Below are positions 1 to 6,553 of a stretch of 9,430 nucleotides of DNA, piece after piece. The translations under genes and the position numbers were made by a program. This DNA is from Acidimicrobiales bacterium (lineage in GTDB: Bacteria; Actinomycetota; Acidimicrobiia; Acidimicrobiales; Poriferisodalaceae), in contig JAGQSP010000037.1 of NCBI GenBank assembly GCA_020439485.1, forward strand, positions 5,099 through 14,528, given 5' to 3'. The notes beneath the pieces are model-generated. The model searched no databases, was not told the origin of the DNA, and saw only the letters and a list, made by a program, of their open reading frames with translations. Within the stretch, counting starts at the first letter, position 1. Every line of letters begins with the position of its first letter.

Positions 1-1
1 C

Positions 2-58
2 CACTACTCCGAGGGCAGCGGACATGTGGTCTACGACTCGCACGGTGACCAAAGATAG
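2..58 (+). CDS. C-terminal end of an unidentified upstream gene (partial)
   Basis: Reading from base 2, the frame is open for 18 codons from the window edge and ends in TAG at 56-58. The residues seen are HYSEGSGHVVYDSHGDQR. The third codon positions are mostly G or C, as expected for coding DNA here, while the frame starting at base 1 closes at TGA 46-48. The stop shares its last base with the GTG start of the glycosyltransferase (TAGTG), which suggests translational coupling and membership of the same operon. The tail is too short to assign a family. It could be chance, so confidence is moderate. Confidence 0.5.
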   Translation, partial: HYSEGSGHVVYDSHGDQR

Positions 59-1023
59 TGAGTGCGCGATACTCGGCGCCTGTGCGGGTGTCGATCCTTG
101 TGGCCACGAGAAGCCGGCCATCCGAGCTGAGACGCCTGTTGGAGTCGCTCGCCAGGCTCAAGTTCAGGCAGCTCGACGACGACCGGGCCATCGCCGATGT
201 GGTCATCGTCGACAACGCAAGCCCGCCCGAGGGCTACGACTCCGACGAGTTGTCTTCGATATGCGGGCTCGACGTGAGGGTGGTGCACGAGTCGCGCACC
301 GGCATTCCCTTCGCCCGAAACACCGCCATTCGGAACCGAAACCGCGAGGCCGACGCTGTGGTGTTCATCGACGATGACGTGACCGCCACACCTTCCTGGC
401 TCGAGCAGCTCATCATCGCGGCGGAACAGCACGACGCGGACTTCGTCTCTGGCCCATCGCTTCCGCGAATCCCGCCGGGGGCTTCGCCGAGAGCGAGGGC
501 GATCCTGAGCACACTTCGCAGTGCCCGACCTGCCGACGGCACCCTTCTGGAACATGCGGCAACCGGCAACCTGTTGATCAACACGAGCTGGCTCGACCGA
601 CAAGAGACTTGGTTGGACGAGTCGTTCGGCACCGCCGGTGGTTCCGACATCGAATGGACGGCACGCTCGGTCGAGCAGGGTGCCAGATTGATCCACGCCG
701 ATCGTGCCGTCACGTGGCACTGGCTGAGCGAGGAACGAGCATCGCTTCGATGGCTGGTGCAGCGCGGCTACCGCGTTGGTTTCGGTCAGGCCGAGCGAGC
801 GCGCGACGCAGGTACGAAACGCAGCCGCCTCGTGCGCAGCACGTTCAAGGAACTCGGACGCGTCGTGCTGGTGTGGATTCGGGCGGTGCTGGGACGCGAT
901 AGCGAACTCAGGTATGCCGCAGAGCACAGAGTGCCGTGGATCTCGGGGTGGCTGGCATGTGCCGTCGGCCTGCCCCGCCCGAAGGTGTACCGCAAGGTGA
1001 CCTCTGACAACTCCGGAATGTAA
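58..1023 (+). CDS. Family 2 (GT-A fold) glycosyltransferase, first of two paralogs
   Basis: This 321-residue protein is predicted to transfer a sugar from a nucleotide sugar to an unknown acceptor in the cytoplasm. The N-terminal beta strand VSILVATRSRP (11-21), the VIVDNAS strand (49-55), the RTGIPFARNTAI segment (80-91) and the metal-binding DDD (105-107, in VVFIDDDVTATPSWL) are classic GT2 nucleotide-sugar-binding elements. ATGNLLI (168-174) and GGSDIEW (194-200) occupy the places of the usual acceptor-side and catalytic acidic motifs. No clear transmembrane segment is visible, though 266-280 is moderately hydrophobic. The GTG start at 58 overlaps the preceding stop; no strong Shine-Dalgarno is seen, which fits coupling. 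The same fold and many identical blocks recur in the 1382-2335 product, and a small peptide gene lies between them. Donor and acceptor cannot be read from sequence. Confidence 0.9.
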   Translation: MSARYSAPVRVSILVATRSRPSELRRLLESLARLKFRQLDDDRAIADVVIVDNASPPEGYDSDELSSICGLDVRVVHESRTGIPFARNTAIRNRNREADAVVFIDDDVTATPSWLEQLIIAAEQHDADFVSGPSLPRIPPGASPRARAILSTLRSARPADGTLLEHAATGNLLINTSWLDRQETWLDESFGTAGGSDIEWTARSVEQGARLIHADRAVTWHWLSEERASLRWLVQRGYRVGFGQAERARDAGTKRSRLVRSTFKELGRVVLVWIRAVLGRDSELRYAAEHRVPWISGWLACAVGLPRPKVYRKVTSDNSGM

Positions 1024-1069
1024 CTTGGCCTCCTCGATGCCGTCAGGATCATGACAGCGCACCACAACC

Positions 1070-1074
1070 AGGAG
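1070..1074 (+). promoter_or_regulatory. Strong ribosome binding site of the small peptide gene
   Basis: AGGAG lies five bases before the ATG at 1080. It is the clearest Shine-Dalgarno in the glycosyltransferase block, where the other genes start by overlap with weak sites. This supports the ATG at 1080 as the true start and suggests the peptide is translated more strongly than its neighbours, as is usual for precursor peptides. Confidence 0.7.
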
Positions 1075-1079
1075 CCACG

Positions 1080-1400
1080 ATGTCAGCCAAAGACGAAGAC
1101 ATGGAAAAGGCCCTCGCCACACCACTGGGTCGAGCGTTCAAGCGTCTGCTCGAAGACGAAGAGTTCGCCTCGAAGGTGATCGAATCGCCCGACGCCGTGG
1201 CCACCGAATATGGCCTCGACGCCGACGACATGGAGGCGCTCGTGGGCGATGCCCACTCTCTGGAGGGCGAGGTGTCGGGCTTCTCGTTCGGCAAGGTAGG
1301 CAGCTTTGGCAACCCTCTCGACCTGAGCGGCGGTTTGCTCACACCCGGCCGCCTTGGGATGCCTCGGCGTGGTTGGACCGGATGCCTCACAATGACCTGA
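1080..1400 (+). CDS. Small leader-peptide-like protein, candidate RiPP precursor
   Basis: This is a 106-residue protein of unknown function. Residues 1-62 are acidic and helix-prone: PLGRAFKRLLEDEEF (15-29), a SPDAVATEYGLDADDMEAL stretch (36-54) and a short acidic link. The pattern (an LxxDxxF helix, then a DPExxLxxYGL-like turn, then D/E-rich helix) resembles leader regions of several actinobacterial RiPP precursors (Franean1_4349-like, Nif11-like, or the look-alike LigA small-domain fold). From about 66 the composition changes to Gly, Ser, Phe and Leu (SGFSFGKVGSFGNP, 66-79), then a basic Pro/Gly tail (90-101) and the only Cys at 102. It has a strong RBS, lies 56 bp after the first glycosyltransferase, and overlaps the start of the second. 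The family resemblance is from memory of patterns, and the modified residues, cleavage site and product are unknown. It could instead be a small carrier or regulatory protein. Confidence 0.75.
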   Translation: MSAKDEDMEKALATPLGRAFKRLLEDEEFASKVIESPDAVATEYGLDADDMEALVGDAHSLEGEVSGFSFGKVGSFGNPLDLSGGLLTPGRLGMPRRGWTGCLTMT

Positions 1401-2335
1401 CGCTCGCTGTTTGCACACGCGAGCGCCCAGCCGAGTTGGCGCGTCTGCTCGACTCGGTGGGTCGTTCCAAGTTCCGGTCGATCGAGCGGCCGAGCGTCGA
1501 CGTGTTGGTGGTCGACAACACGCCTGGCGGCAGCTCTCTCGACGCGGCCGAACTGAGCCGACGCTGCGGCTGGCCGGTCAGAGTCGTCGAGGAGGGTCGC
1601 ACCGGTGTCGCTTTCGCGCGAAACACCGTCATCGCCGAACGCGACCCGTGTGCCAAATATCTGCTGTGCGTCGATGACGACCAAGTGGTCACGCCGTCAT
1701 GGCTCGAGTCTCATCTGAAGCTCGCCGCAAAGTCGAGGGCTCCGATCCTCACCGGGCCCGTGCTGGTGCGGATCCCCGACACAGCGCCGGCATGGGCTCG
1801 GGTCATCTGGCAGCAGATCCCTCGGCACCCGACCGGCACAGACATGCCTTCGTTCCTCGGAGGCAACGTCTGCTTTCGCTCGAGCATCTTCGACGAGTGC
1901 TCCGAGCGCTACGACGAGTCGCAGGCAACGGCTACCGCCGACGATGCCGACCTCGGACGCCGCCTGCGCATGGCCGGCTACGACATCGAGTGGAACGACC
2001 GCGCCATCGCCTGGGAGGTGGTGCCGCAGGCCAGGCTGAGGCTCAGGTGGTTCATCGAGCGCTACCTCTCGTTCGGTGGATTCGAGGCGATGTGGACCCG
2101 TCGCCACCGGGGCCGCCGAGCCCTCGCGGCTCAGCTCCCGAGCCAGGCTCGAAGCTTCGTTCGTGGGGTGACTGTCGCCTTCGCCTCACTGCTCCCCAAA
2201 CAGTCGCCGCAACAGCGCGCCGAGCGACAGGCCGAGGCCATTGCCACCGCTGTTGCACCCATCGGATGGGTCGGTGGGGTGTTCGGGTTTCGGCTCCAGG
2301 ACTATCGACGCGTCACTTCGGAGTCGTCGCCATGA
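1382..2335 (+). CDS. Family 2 (GT-A fold) glycosyltransferase, second paralog
   Basis: Predicted cytoplasmic sugar transferase of 317 residues if it starts at ATG 1382; a TTG at 1373 would add three residues. ATG is chosen because the alignment with the 58-1023 product begins just after it. Visible motifs are LTLAVCTRERPAEL (6-19), VLVVDNTPG (41-49), RTGVAFARNTVI (73-84), the metal-binding VDDD (97-100, followed by TPSWL), FLGGNVCF (158-165) and an acidic DDADLGRRL (187-195). It overlaps the peptide gene by 19 bp and its stop is in an ATGA overlap with the epimerase gene, so all are probably cotranslated. Similarity to the first glycosyltransferase runs the whole length, including a shared C-terminal YR(K/R)VTS(D/E)xS tail, so the pair probably arose by duplication. 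Substrate is unknown. Confidence 0.9.
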   Translation: MPHNDLTLAVCTRERPAELARLLDSVGRSKFRSIERPSVDVLVVDNTPGGSSLDAAELSRRCGWPVRVVEEGRTGVAFARNTVIAERDPCAKYLLCVDDDQVVTPSWLESHLKLAAKSRAPILTGPVLVRIPDTAPAWARVIWQQIPRHPTGTDMPSFLGGNVCFRSSIFDECSERYDESQATATADDADLGRRLRMAGYDIEWNDRAIAWEVVPQARLRLRWFIERYLSFGGFEAMWTRRHRGRRALAAQLPSQARSFVRGVTVAFASLLPKQSPQQRAERQAEAIATAVAPIGWVGGVFGFRLQDYRRVTSESSP

Positions 2336-3318
2336 TGCGGGCCGTCGTGACGGGAGGCGCGGGCCACATCGGTTCGCACGTGGTCGATGAGCTGGTTGCC
2401 GCCGGCTACTCGGTGACCGTTGTCGACGACCTGTCGAACGGGTCGCTCGACAACCTCGCCCACCATGGCGACAACGTCACGTTCACGAAGGGTACGGTCG
2501 CCGACGCCGACCTGGTGGCACACGTCACCGCAGGGGCCGACGTCGTGTTCCACCTGGCGTCAGCGGTGGGCGTGCAGCGCGTCCTGAACGACCCCACCGG
2601 CGCGGCAGCAATCATCCTCGACGGCACACGTGCCGTGGTTGACGCCTGCGCCCGCAACGACACTCGCCTCGTGTTTGCCTCGAGCAGCGAGGTCTACGGC
2701 AACTCGCGCGGCAAACCGATGGACGAGGAAGACGACCTGGCCATAGGTCCACCCACCTCGCCCCGATGGAGCTATGCCCTGGCCAAAGCTCTGGGCGAAC
2801 AGTTCGTTCTCGACGCGGCCACCCGAGGGATGCCTGCCACGATCTTGCGCTATTTCAACAGCTACGGCCCCAGAGCCCACCGGGGACCTGGCGCTTCTGT
2901 GGTCGCCCGCTTCATCGACCAGGCGCTGGCCGGAGGTCCGGTGACCATCTATGGCGATGGTTCGCAGGTCCGGTCGTTCACCCATGTTGGCGATCTGGCC
3001 CGCCTCACCGCCCTTGCAGGGTCACACCCGGCCGCGGTCGGCGAGGTGTTCAACGCCGGCAACCGCGAACCGACGACCATCGCCGATCTGGCCACTCTGA
3101 CCGCAGAGCTGGTCGCCGATCTGACCAGTACGCCAGCGGTCGATGTCGTTGCAACCGACCCACAGCAGATACACGGGTGGCGCTTCGTCGAGCCACACCG
3201 GCGCGTCCCGCGCACCGACAGGGCCATGTCGAAGCTGCAATGGTGCCCGGTGACGTCGATCGCCGATGGGTTGCGCTCGACTATCGCCTGGCACCTCGCC
3301 AACCCGATTATCGAGTGA
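2332..3318 (+). CDS. NAD-dependent nucleotide-sugar epimerase/dehydratase (extended SDR)
   Basis: Predicted 328-residue cytoplasmic enzyme that changes a nucleotide-linked sugar, for example UDP-glucose 4-epimerase-like. The Rossmann motif TGGAGHIGSH (7-16) and DDLSNG (32-37) bind NAD(H). SSSEVYG (117-123) and catalytic YxxxK (Tyr148, Lys152) form the SDR active site, and RYFNSYGPR follows as in GalE/RmlB-type enzymes. The GDGSQVRSFTHVGDLA block is also typical of the extended SDR family. The reading frame is open upstream into the glycosyltransferase gene, but homology begins at the ATG at 2332, which overlaps the previous stop by ATGA. Its place after two glycosyltransferases suggests it makes their donor sugar. 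Epimerase versus dehydratase or decarboxylase activity cannot be settled from motifs alone. Its 3' end overlaps the convergent regulator gene by 11 bp. Confidence 0.9.
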   Translation: MMRAVVTGGAGHIGSHVVDELVAAGYSVTVVDDLSNGSLDNLAHHGDNVTFTKGTVADADLVAHVTAGADVVFHLASAVGVQRVLNDPTGAAAIILDGTRAVVDACARNDTRLVFASSSEVYGNSRGKPMDEEDDLAIGPPTSPRWSYALAKALGEQFVLDAATRGMPATILRYFNSYGPRAHRGPGASVVARFIDQALAGGPVTIYGDGSQVRSFTHVGDLARLTALAGSHPAAVGEVFNAGNREPTTIADLATLTAELVADLTSTPAVDVVATDPQQIHGWRFVEPHRRVPRTDRAMSKLQWCPVTSIADGLRSTIAWHLANPIIE

Positions 3319-3961
3319 CCAGCGGCGAGTCGAGGCGGCGCGACACAGCAGCACGCACCTGATCGTCGAAACTGCGAACATGGCGCTCGATCAAGTCGGC
3401 CGCTGCGTCGCCGTCGCCGCGCCGCAATGCGTCGAGGATCTGGGCGTGCTCTTCCACCGCCTCGCGGGTGTCGGCGACGTCGGACAGGTACAGGTGCCAC
3501 ACGCGGTCGCTGTGGGCGTAGAGAGTGTCGAGACTGTCTGTGAGGAACCGGTTGCCTGCTGCAGCCCACGTGATCTCGTGACAGCGACGGTCGACCGCAA
3601 GCAGTTCCTCGTCGTCGTCCGACGTCGCCGACGAGGTGATCAGCTCTTGCATGGCTTCCCAGTGCTCGGGTTTGCCCCGTAGAGCTGCCAGCCTCGCCGC
3701 GTAGGGCTCCATGACCGCTCGGGTCTCGTACAACAGGGACAGGTCTTCGACGTCGACGCGGCTGACCAGCATTCCACGGCGTGGAATGACCGTGACGAAC
3801 TGGTCGCGGGCCAGCCTCTGCAAGGCTTCGCGCACAGGGGTGCGGCCGATGCCCAACTGCTGCTGGAGCGTGTCGTCTCGGAGCACGTCGCCCGGCGCGT
3901 ACTCGAGGCGGACGATCATCCGGCGGATTCCGTCGTAGGCCTGTTCACTCAAGGAGGTCAT
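3308..3961 (-). CDS. GntR-family transcriptional regulator, FadR/FCD subgroup
   Basis: This 217-residue DNA-binding protein is likely the local ligand-responsive repressor. Residues 4-68 form the winged helix-turn-helix: an N-terminal AYDGIRRMIV helix, then APGDVL, LGIGRTPVREALQRL (36-50) and the wing around IPRRGMLV (59-66). Residues about 72-210 form the all-helical FCD effector domain with candidate metal ligands Asp124, His128, His172 and His194. Many FCD regulators sense carboxylates or amine-derived acids bound near that metal. The ATG at 3961 is the first possible start, since an in-frame TGA lies four codons upstream. No Shine-Dalgarno precedes it, so it may be leaderless. It is divergent from the dehydrogenase operon, with a palindrome between them, which points to control of that operon and itself. 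Confidence 0.93.
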   Translation of the reverse strand: MTSLSEQAYDGIRRMIVRLEYAPGDVLRDDTLQQQLGIGRTPVREALQRLARDQFVTVIPRRGMLVSRVDVEDLSLLYETRAVMEPYAARLAALRGKPEHWEAMQELITSSATSDDDEELLAVDRRCHEITWAAAGNRFLTDSLDTLYAHSDRVWHLYLSDVADTREAVEEHAQILDALRRGDGDAAADLIERHVRSFDDQVRAAVSRRLDSPLVTR

Positions 3962-3984
3962 GTGATAGCTTCATGATATATCAC
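3962..3984. promoter_or_regulatory. Probable GntR operator between the divergent genes
   Basis: In the 57-bp gap between the regulator and the dehydrogenase gene lies TGATATATCA (3974-3983), a perfect 10-bp palindrome. A larger inverted repeat GTGATA (3962-3967) / TATCAC (3979-3984) encloses it, and TGATA occurs twice in direct orientation at 3963 and 3974, one helical turn apart. AT-rich palindromes of this kind are typical binding sites of FCD-type GntR proteins, and this spot is AT-rich in an otherwise GC-rich window. It sits 11 bases before the regulator start codon and 35 before the dehydrogenase start, so binding would block both promoters. The exact promoter elements are not clear. Confidence 0.65.
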
Positions 3985-4018
3985 GGATCAGCCACCACCC
4001 ATCCAATCGGGGGTCTCA

Positions 4019-6553
4019 ATGAGCGAAGTTCCTTCCTCGGCGCGCTGCGTCATCATCGGCGCCGGCATCGTCGGCAACTGCCTGGCCGGTCACCTGGCCC
4101 GCCTGGGCTGGACCGACATGGTCTTGCTCGACAAGGGTCCCCTGCCCAACCCGGGCGGGTCCACCGGCCACGCATCCAACTTCATCTTCCCTGTCGATCA
4201 CAACAAGGAGATGGCGCTGCTGGGCGTGCAGTCGGCCAACCAGTACCGCGACGCCGATCGCTCGGTCGACTGCGGCGGCATCGAGGTCGCCCGCACCCAG
4301 GAGCGCATGAACGAGCTTCAGCGCCGCATGACCAGCGCCACCGCCTGGGGTGTCGAGGCCAAGCTCCTGACCCCCACCGAGGTCAAGGAGCTGGTGCCGT
4401 TCATCGACGAGGAAGTCATCTTGGGCGGGTTCTACTGCCCCTCGGTTTCCGTGGTCGACTCGCTCGACACCGGCACCCTGTTCCGCAACGAGGCCATCGA
4501 GAAGGCCGGCTTGCAGGTGTTCGCCAACACCGAGGTTCTCGACATCGAAACCGTCGACGAGCCCGCGACCGGCCGCAAGAAGGTGTCGGCCGTGGTCACC
4601 GACAAGGGCCGCATCGAGGCCGAATACGTGGTGATCGCCTCTGGTGTGTGGTCTAACCGGGTCGCCAACATGGCAGGCGCCACCATCCCACTGGTGCCCG
4701 CAGTTCACCAGATGGCCGACGTGGGCCCCATCGATGTGCTGGTCGAGACCAACTCCGAGATCGGCTACCCGATCATCCGCGACATGGACACGTTCTGCTA
4801 CGAGCGCCAGTCGGCGGGGTCGATGGAGGTCGGGTCGTACGCCCACCGGCCGATCCTGCACCACCCCGACACCATCCCCTCCAACGATGAGGCCGCACTG
4901 TCGCCCACCGAGATGCCGTTCACCCAGGACGACTTCGACCCCCAGATGGAACAGGCCATCGAGCTGATGGACATGCTGGGCGACGCCGAGATCAAGTACG
5001 CCATCAACGGGTTGCTGTCGCTGACCCCAGACGCCATGCCCTGCCTGGGCGAAACCGTCGAGGTCGCCAACCTGTGGTCGGCGGCCGCGGTGTGGGTGAA
5101 GGAAGGGCCGGGCATGGCCCAGGTGGTGGCCGAGTGGATGACCTACGGCTATCCCCGCGTCATCGACGCCCACGGCGCCGACATCGCACGCTTCTACCCA
5201 CAAGAGCGCGGCGACGATCACATCTGGGCGCGAGCAGAGGAACACTTCAACAAGACCTACGGCATCGTCCACCCGGCCGAGCAGTGGGCCAGCAGGCGCA
5301 ACCTCGAGGTATCGCCCTTCTACAGCCGCCAGCAGGAGTTGGACGCGTTCTTCTTCCAGGCCCGCACCTGGGAGCGCCCCCAGTGGTACGGGTCCAACGC
5401 CGACCTGGCCGAGCGCTACGGCATCACCGAACGCGAGGTCGAGTGGGACAACCGCTGGTGGAGCCCCATCACAGCGGGCGAACACCTGAACATGCGCGAG
5501 AACTGCGGCATGGTCGATCTGTCGGCGTTCCAGATCATCGACCTGTCTGGGCCCGGCGCGGTCGAGTTCGCCGACCGCCTGGCGGTCAACAAGATCGGCC
5601 CGGTCGGGCGGGCCACCTATACCCCATGGCTGACACCAGACGGCGGCTTCCACTCCGACCTCACCATGCAGCGCATCGCCGAAGATACCGTGCGGGTCGT
5701 CACGGGTGTGTTCGACGGCGGGCGCGACATGCACTGGATTCGCACGTACATGCCTCGCGACGGCTCGGTGACGGTCACCGACCGCACCCACCAGGTGTCG
5801 ACCATCGGCCTGTGGGGGCCCAACGCACCGGCGGTGCTGGCCACCCTGACCGACCAAGACCTCAGCCACGCCGGCTCGCCCTACGGAGCCATGGTCGACT
5901 GCACGCTGCGCTGCGGCGATGTCGACGTCGACGGTTATCTCTTCCGCATCTCGTACGTGGGCGACACTGGCTGGGAGATCTATCTGCCCTGGGATCAGGC
6001 GCTCCTGGTCTGGGATGCGCTGATGGCCAACGGCCGCGACCAATACGGCCTGCGCCCCACCGGCGGCGGTGTCTATGGCAGCTCGGGCCGCATCGAGAAG
6101 GGCTATCGCCTGCAGGGTGCCGAACTGGAGAGCGAGTACAACCCGCTCGAGGCCGGTCTGGCCCGGCCCAAGGTCAAGTCGGCGGACTTCATCGGCAAGG
6201 AGGCCTATCTTGCCGCCCGCGCCGCCGGCGAGCCCGAGGTGCTCATGAGCTGCCTGACGGTCGAGGACGCAACCGACTCTTCGGGCCGCACCCGCTGGCT
6301 TCAGGGCGGCAACGAACCGATCCTCACCCTCGACGGACAGCCAATCCGCGATTCGCACGGCAGGGTCTCGCGCGTCACCTCGGCCACCTATGGCCCGTCG
6401 GTTGGCAAGCAGATCGTCATGGCGTATCTGCCCCGCGAGCTGGCCGTGCCAGGCACCGACCTGCAGGTCATGTACATGAACGAGCTGTTCCCCGTGAAGG
6501 TCGTGGGCCAGGACGGCCCGTTCGACCCCGACGATTCGCGGCTCAAGTCGTGA
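4019..6553 (+). CDS. FAD-dependent dimethylglycine/sarcosine dehydrogenase-like protein with GcvT folate domain
   Basis: This 844-residue bifunctional flavoprotein is predicted to oxidise an N-methyl amine, pass electrons to ETF and transfer the one-carbon unit to tetrahydrofolate. The N-terminal DAO fold has the FAD motif VIIGAGIVGNCLAGHLARLG (11-30) and LLDKG (36-40). GSTGHASN (47-54) lies where DMGDH/SARDH enzymes carry the His that binds FAD covalently; His51 is the candidate. The oxidoreductase part runs to about 370, an FAO_M-like linker to about 430, and a GcvT aminomethyltransferase domain from about 440, with ENCGMVDLSAF (494-504), SYVGDTGWEIYLP (645-657) and YNPLEAGL (707-714), plus a GcvT C-terminal barrel from about 740. 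Length fits DMGDH/SARDH-type fusions. GTGA overlap with etfB supports electron transfer to ETF. The actual substrate (dimethylglycine, sarcosine or another methylated amine) is not determined. Confidence 0.9.
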   Translation: MSEVPSSARCVIIGAGIVGNCLAGHLARLGWTDMVLLDKGPLPNPGGSTGHASNFIFPVDHNKEMALLGVQSANQYRDADRSVDCGGIEVARTQERMNELQRRMTSATAWGVEAKLLTPTEVKELVPFIDEEVILGGFYCPSVSVVDSLDTGTLFRNEAIEKAGLQVFANTEVLDIETVDEPATGRKKVSAVVTDKGRIEAEYVVIASGVWSNRVANMAGATIPLVPAVHQMADVGPIDVLVETNSEIGYPIIRDMDTFCYERQSAGSMEVGSYAHRPILHHPDTIPSNDEAALSPTEMPFTQDDFDPQMEQAIELMDMLGDAEIKYAINGLLSLTPDAMPCLGETVEVANLWSAAAVWVKEGPGMAQVVAEWMTYGYPRVIDAHGADIARFYPQERGDDHIWARAEEHFNKTYGIVHPAEQWASRRNLEVSPFYSRQQELDAFFFQARTWERPQWYGSNADLAERYGITEREVEWDNRWWSPITAGEHLNMRENCGMVDLSAFQIIDLSGPGAVEFADRLAVNKIGPVGRATYTPWLTPDGGFHSDLTMQRIAEDTVRVVTGVFDGGRDMHWIRTYMPRDGSVTVTDRTHQVSTIGLWGPNAPAVLATLTDQDLSHAGSPYGAMVDCTLRCGDVDVDGYLFRISYVGDTGWEIYLPWDQALLVWDALMANGRDQYGLRPTGGGVYGSSGRIEKGYRLQGAELESEYNPLEAGLARPKVKSADFIGKEAYLAARAAGEPEVLMSCLTVEDATDSSGRTRWLQGGNEPILTLDGQPIRDSHGRVSRVTSATYGPSVGKQIVMAYLPRELAVPGTDLQVMYMNELFPVKVVGQDGPFDPDDSRLKS

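Noticed and set aside
1024..1079. Weak inverted repeat GTCA/TGAC in the gap before the peptide gene
   Set aside because: Arms are only four bases with no U-run, so neither a terminator nor an operator can be supported.
31..1125. 364-codon minus-strand frame covering the first glycosyltransferase
   Set aside because: It shows no recognisable domain, runs antisense to a gene with clear GT2 motifs, and has shadow-like composition.
1699..2331. Upstream extension of the epimerase frame through the second glycosyltransferase
   Set aside because: The extension is Arg/Pro/His-rich shadow sequence; the Rossmann motif begins right after ATG 2332, and the overlapping glycosyltransferase frame is clearly the coding one.
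3951..3965. AAGGAGG followed by ATG on the + strand just before the operator
   Set aside because: The ATG is followed at once by TGA, and the AAGGAGG is the complement of the regulator's second to fourth codons. It is most likely coincidence.
4016..6358. 780-codon open frame on the minus strand opposite the dehydrogenase gene
   Set aside because: Its translation is low-complexity (runs of Val, Gly, His, Ala, Asp) with no family motif, and it mirrors the codon bias of the sense gene. Long antisense frames are expected at this GC content.
5074..6549. Upstream extension of the etfB frame into the dehydrogenase gene
   Set aside because: The extension is Arg-rich shadow translation, while the EtfB N-terminal VLVCVKRVP motif begins at GTG 6550.
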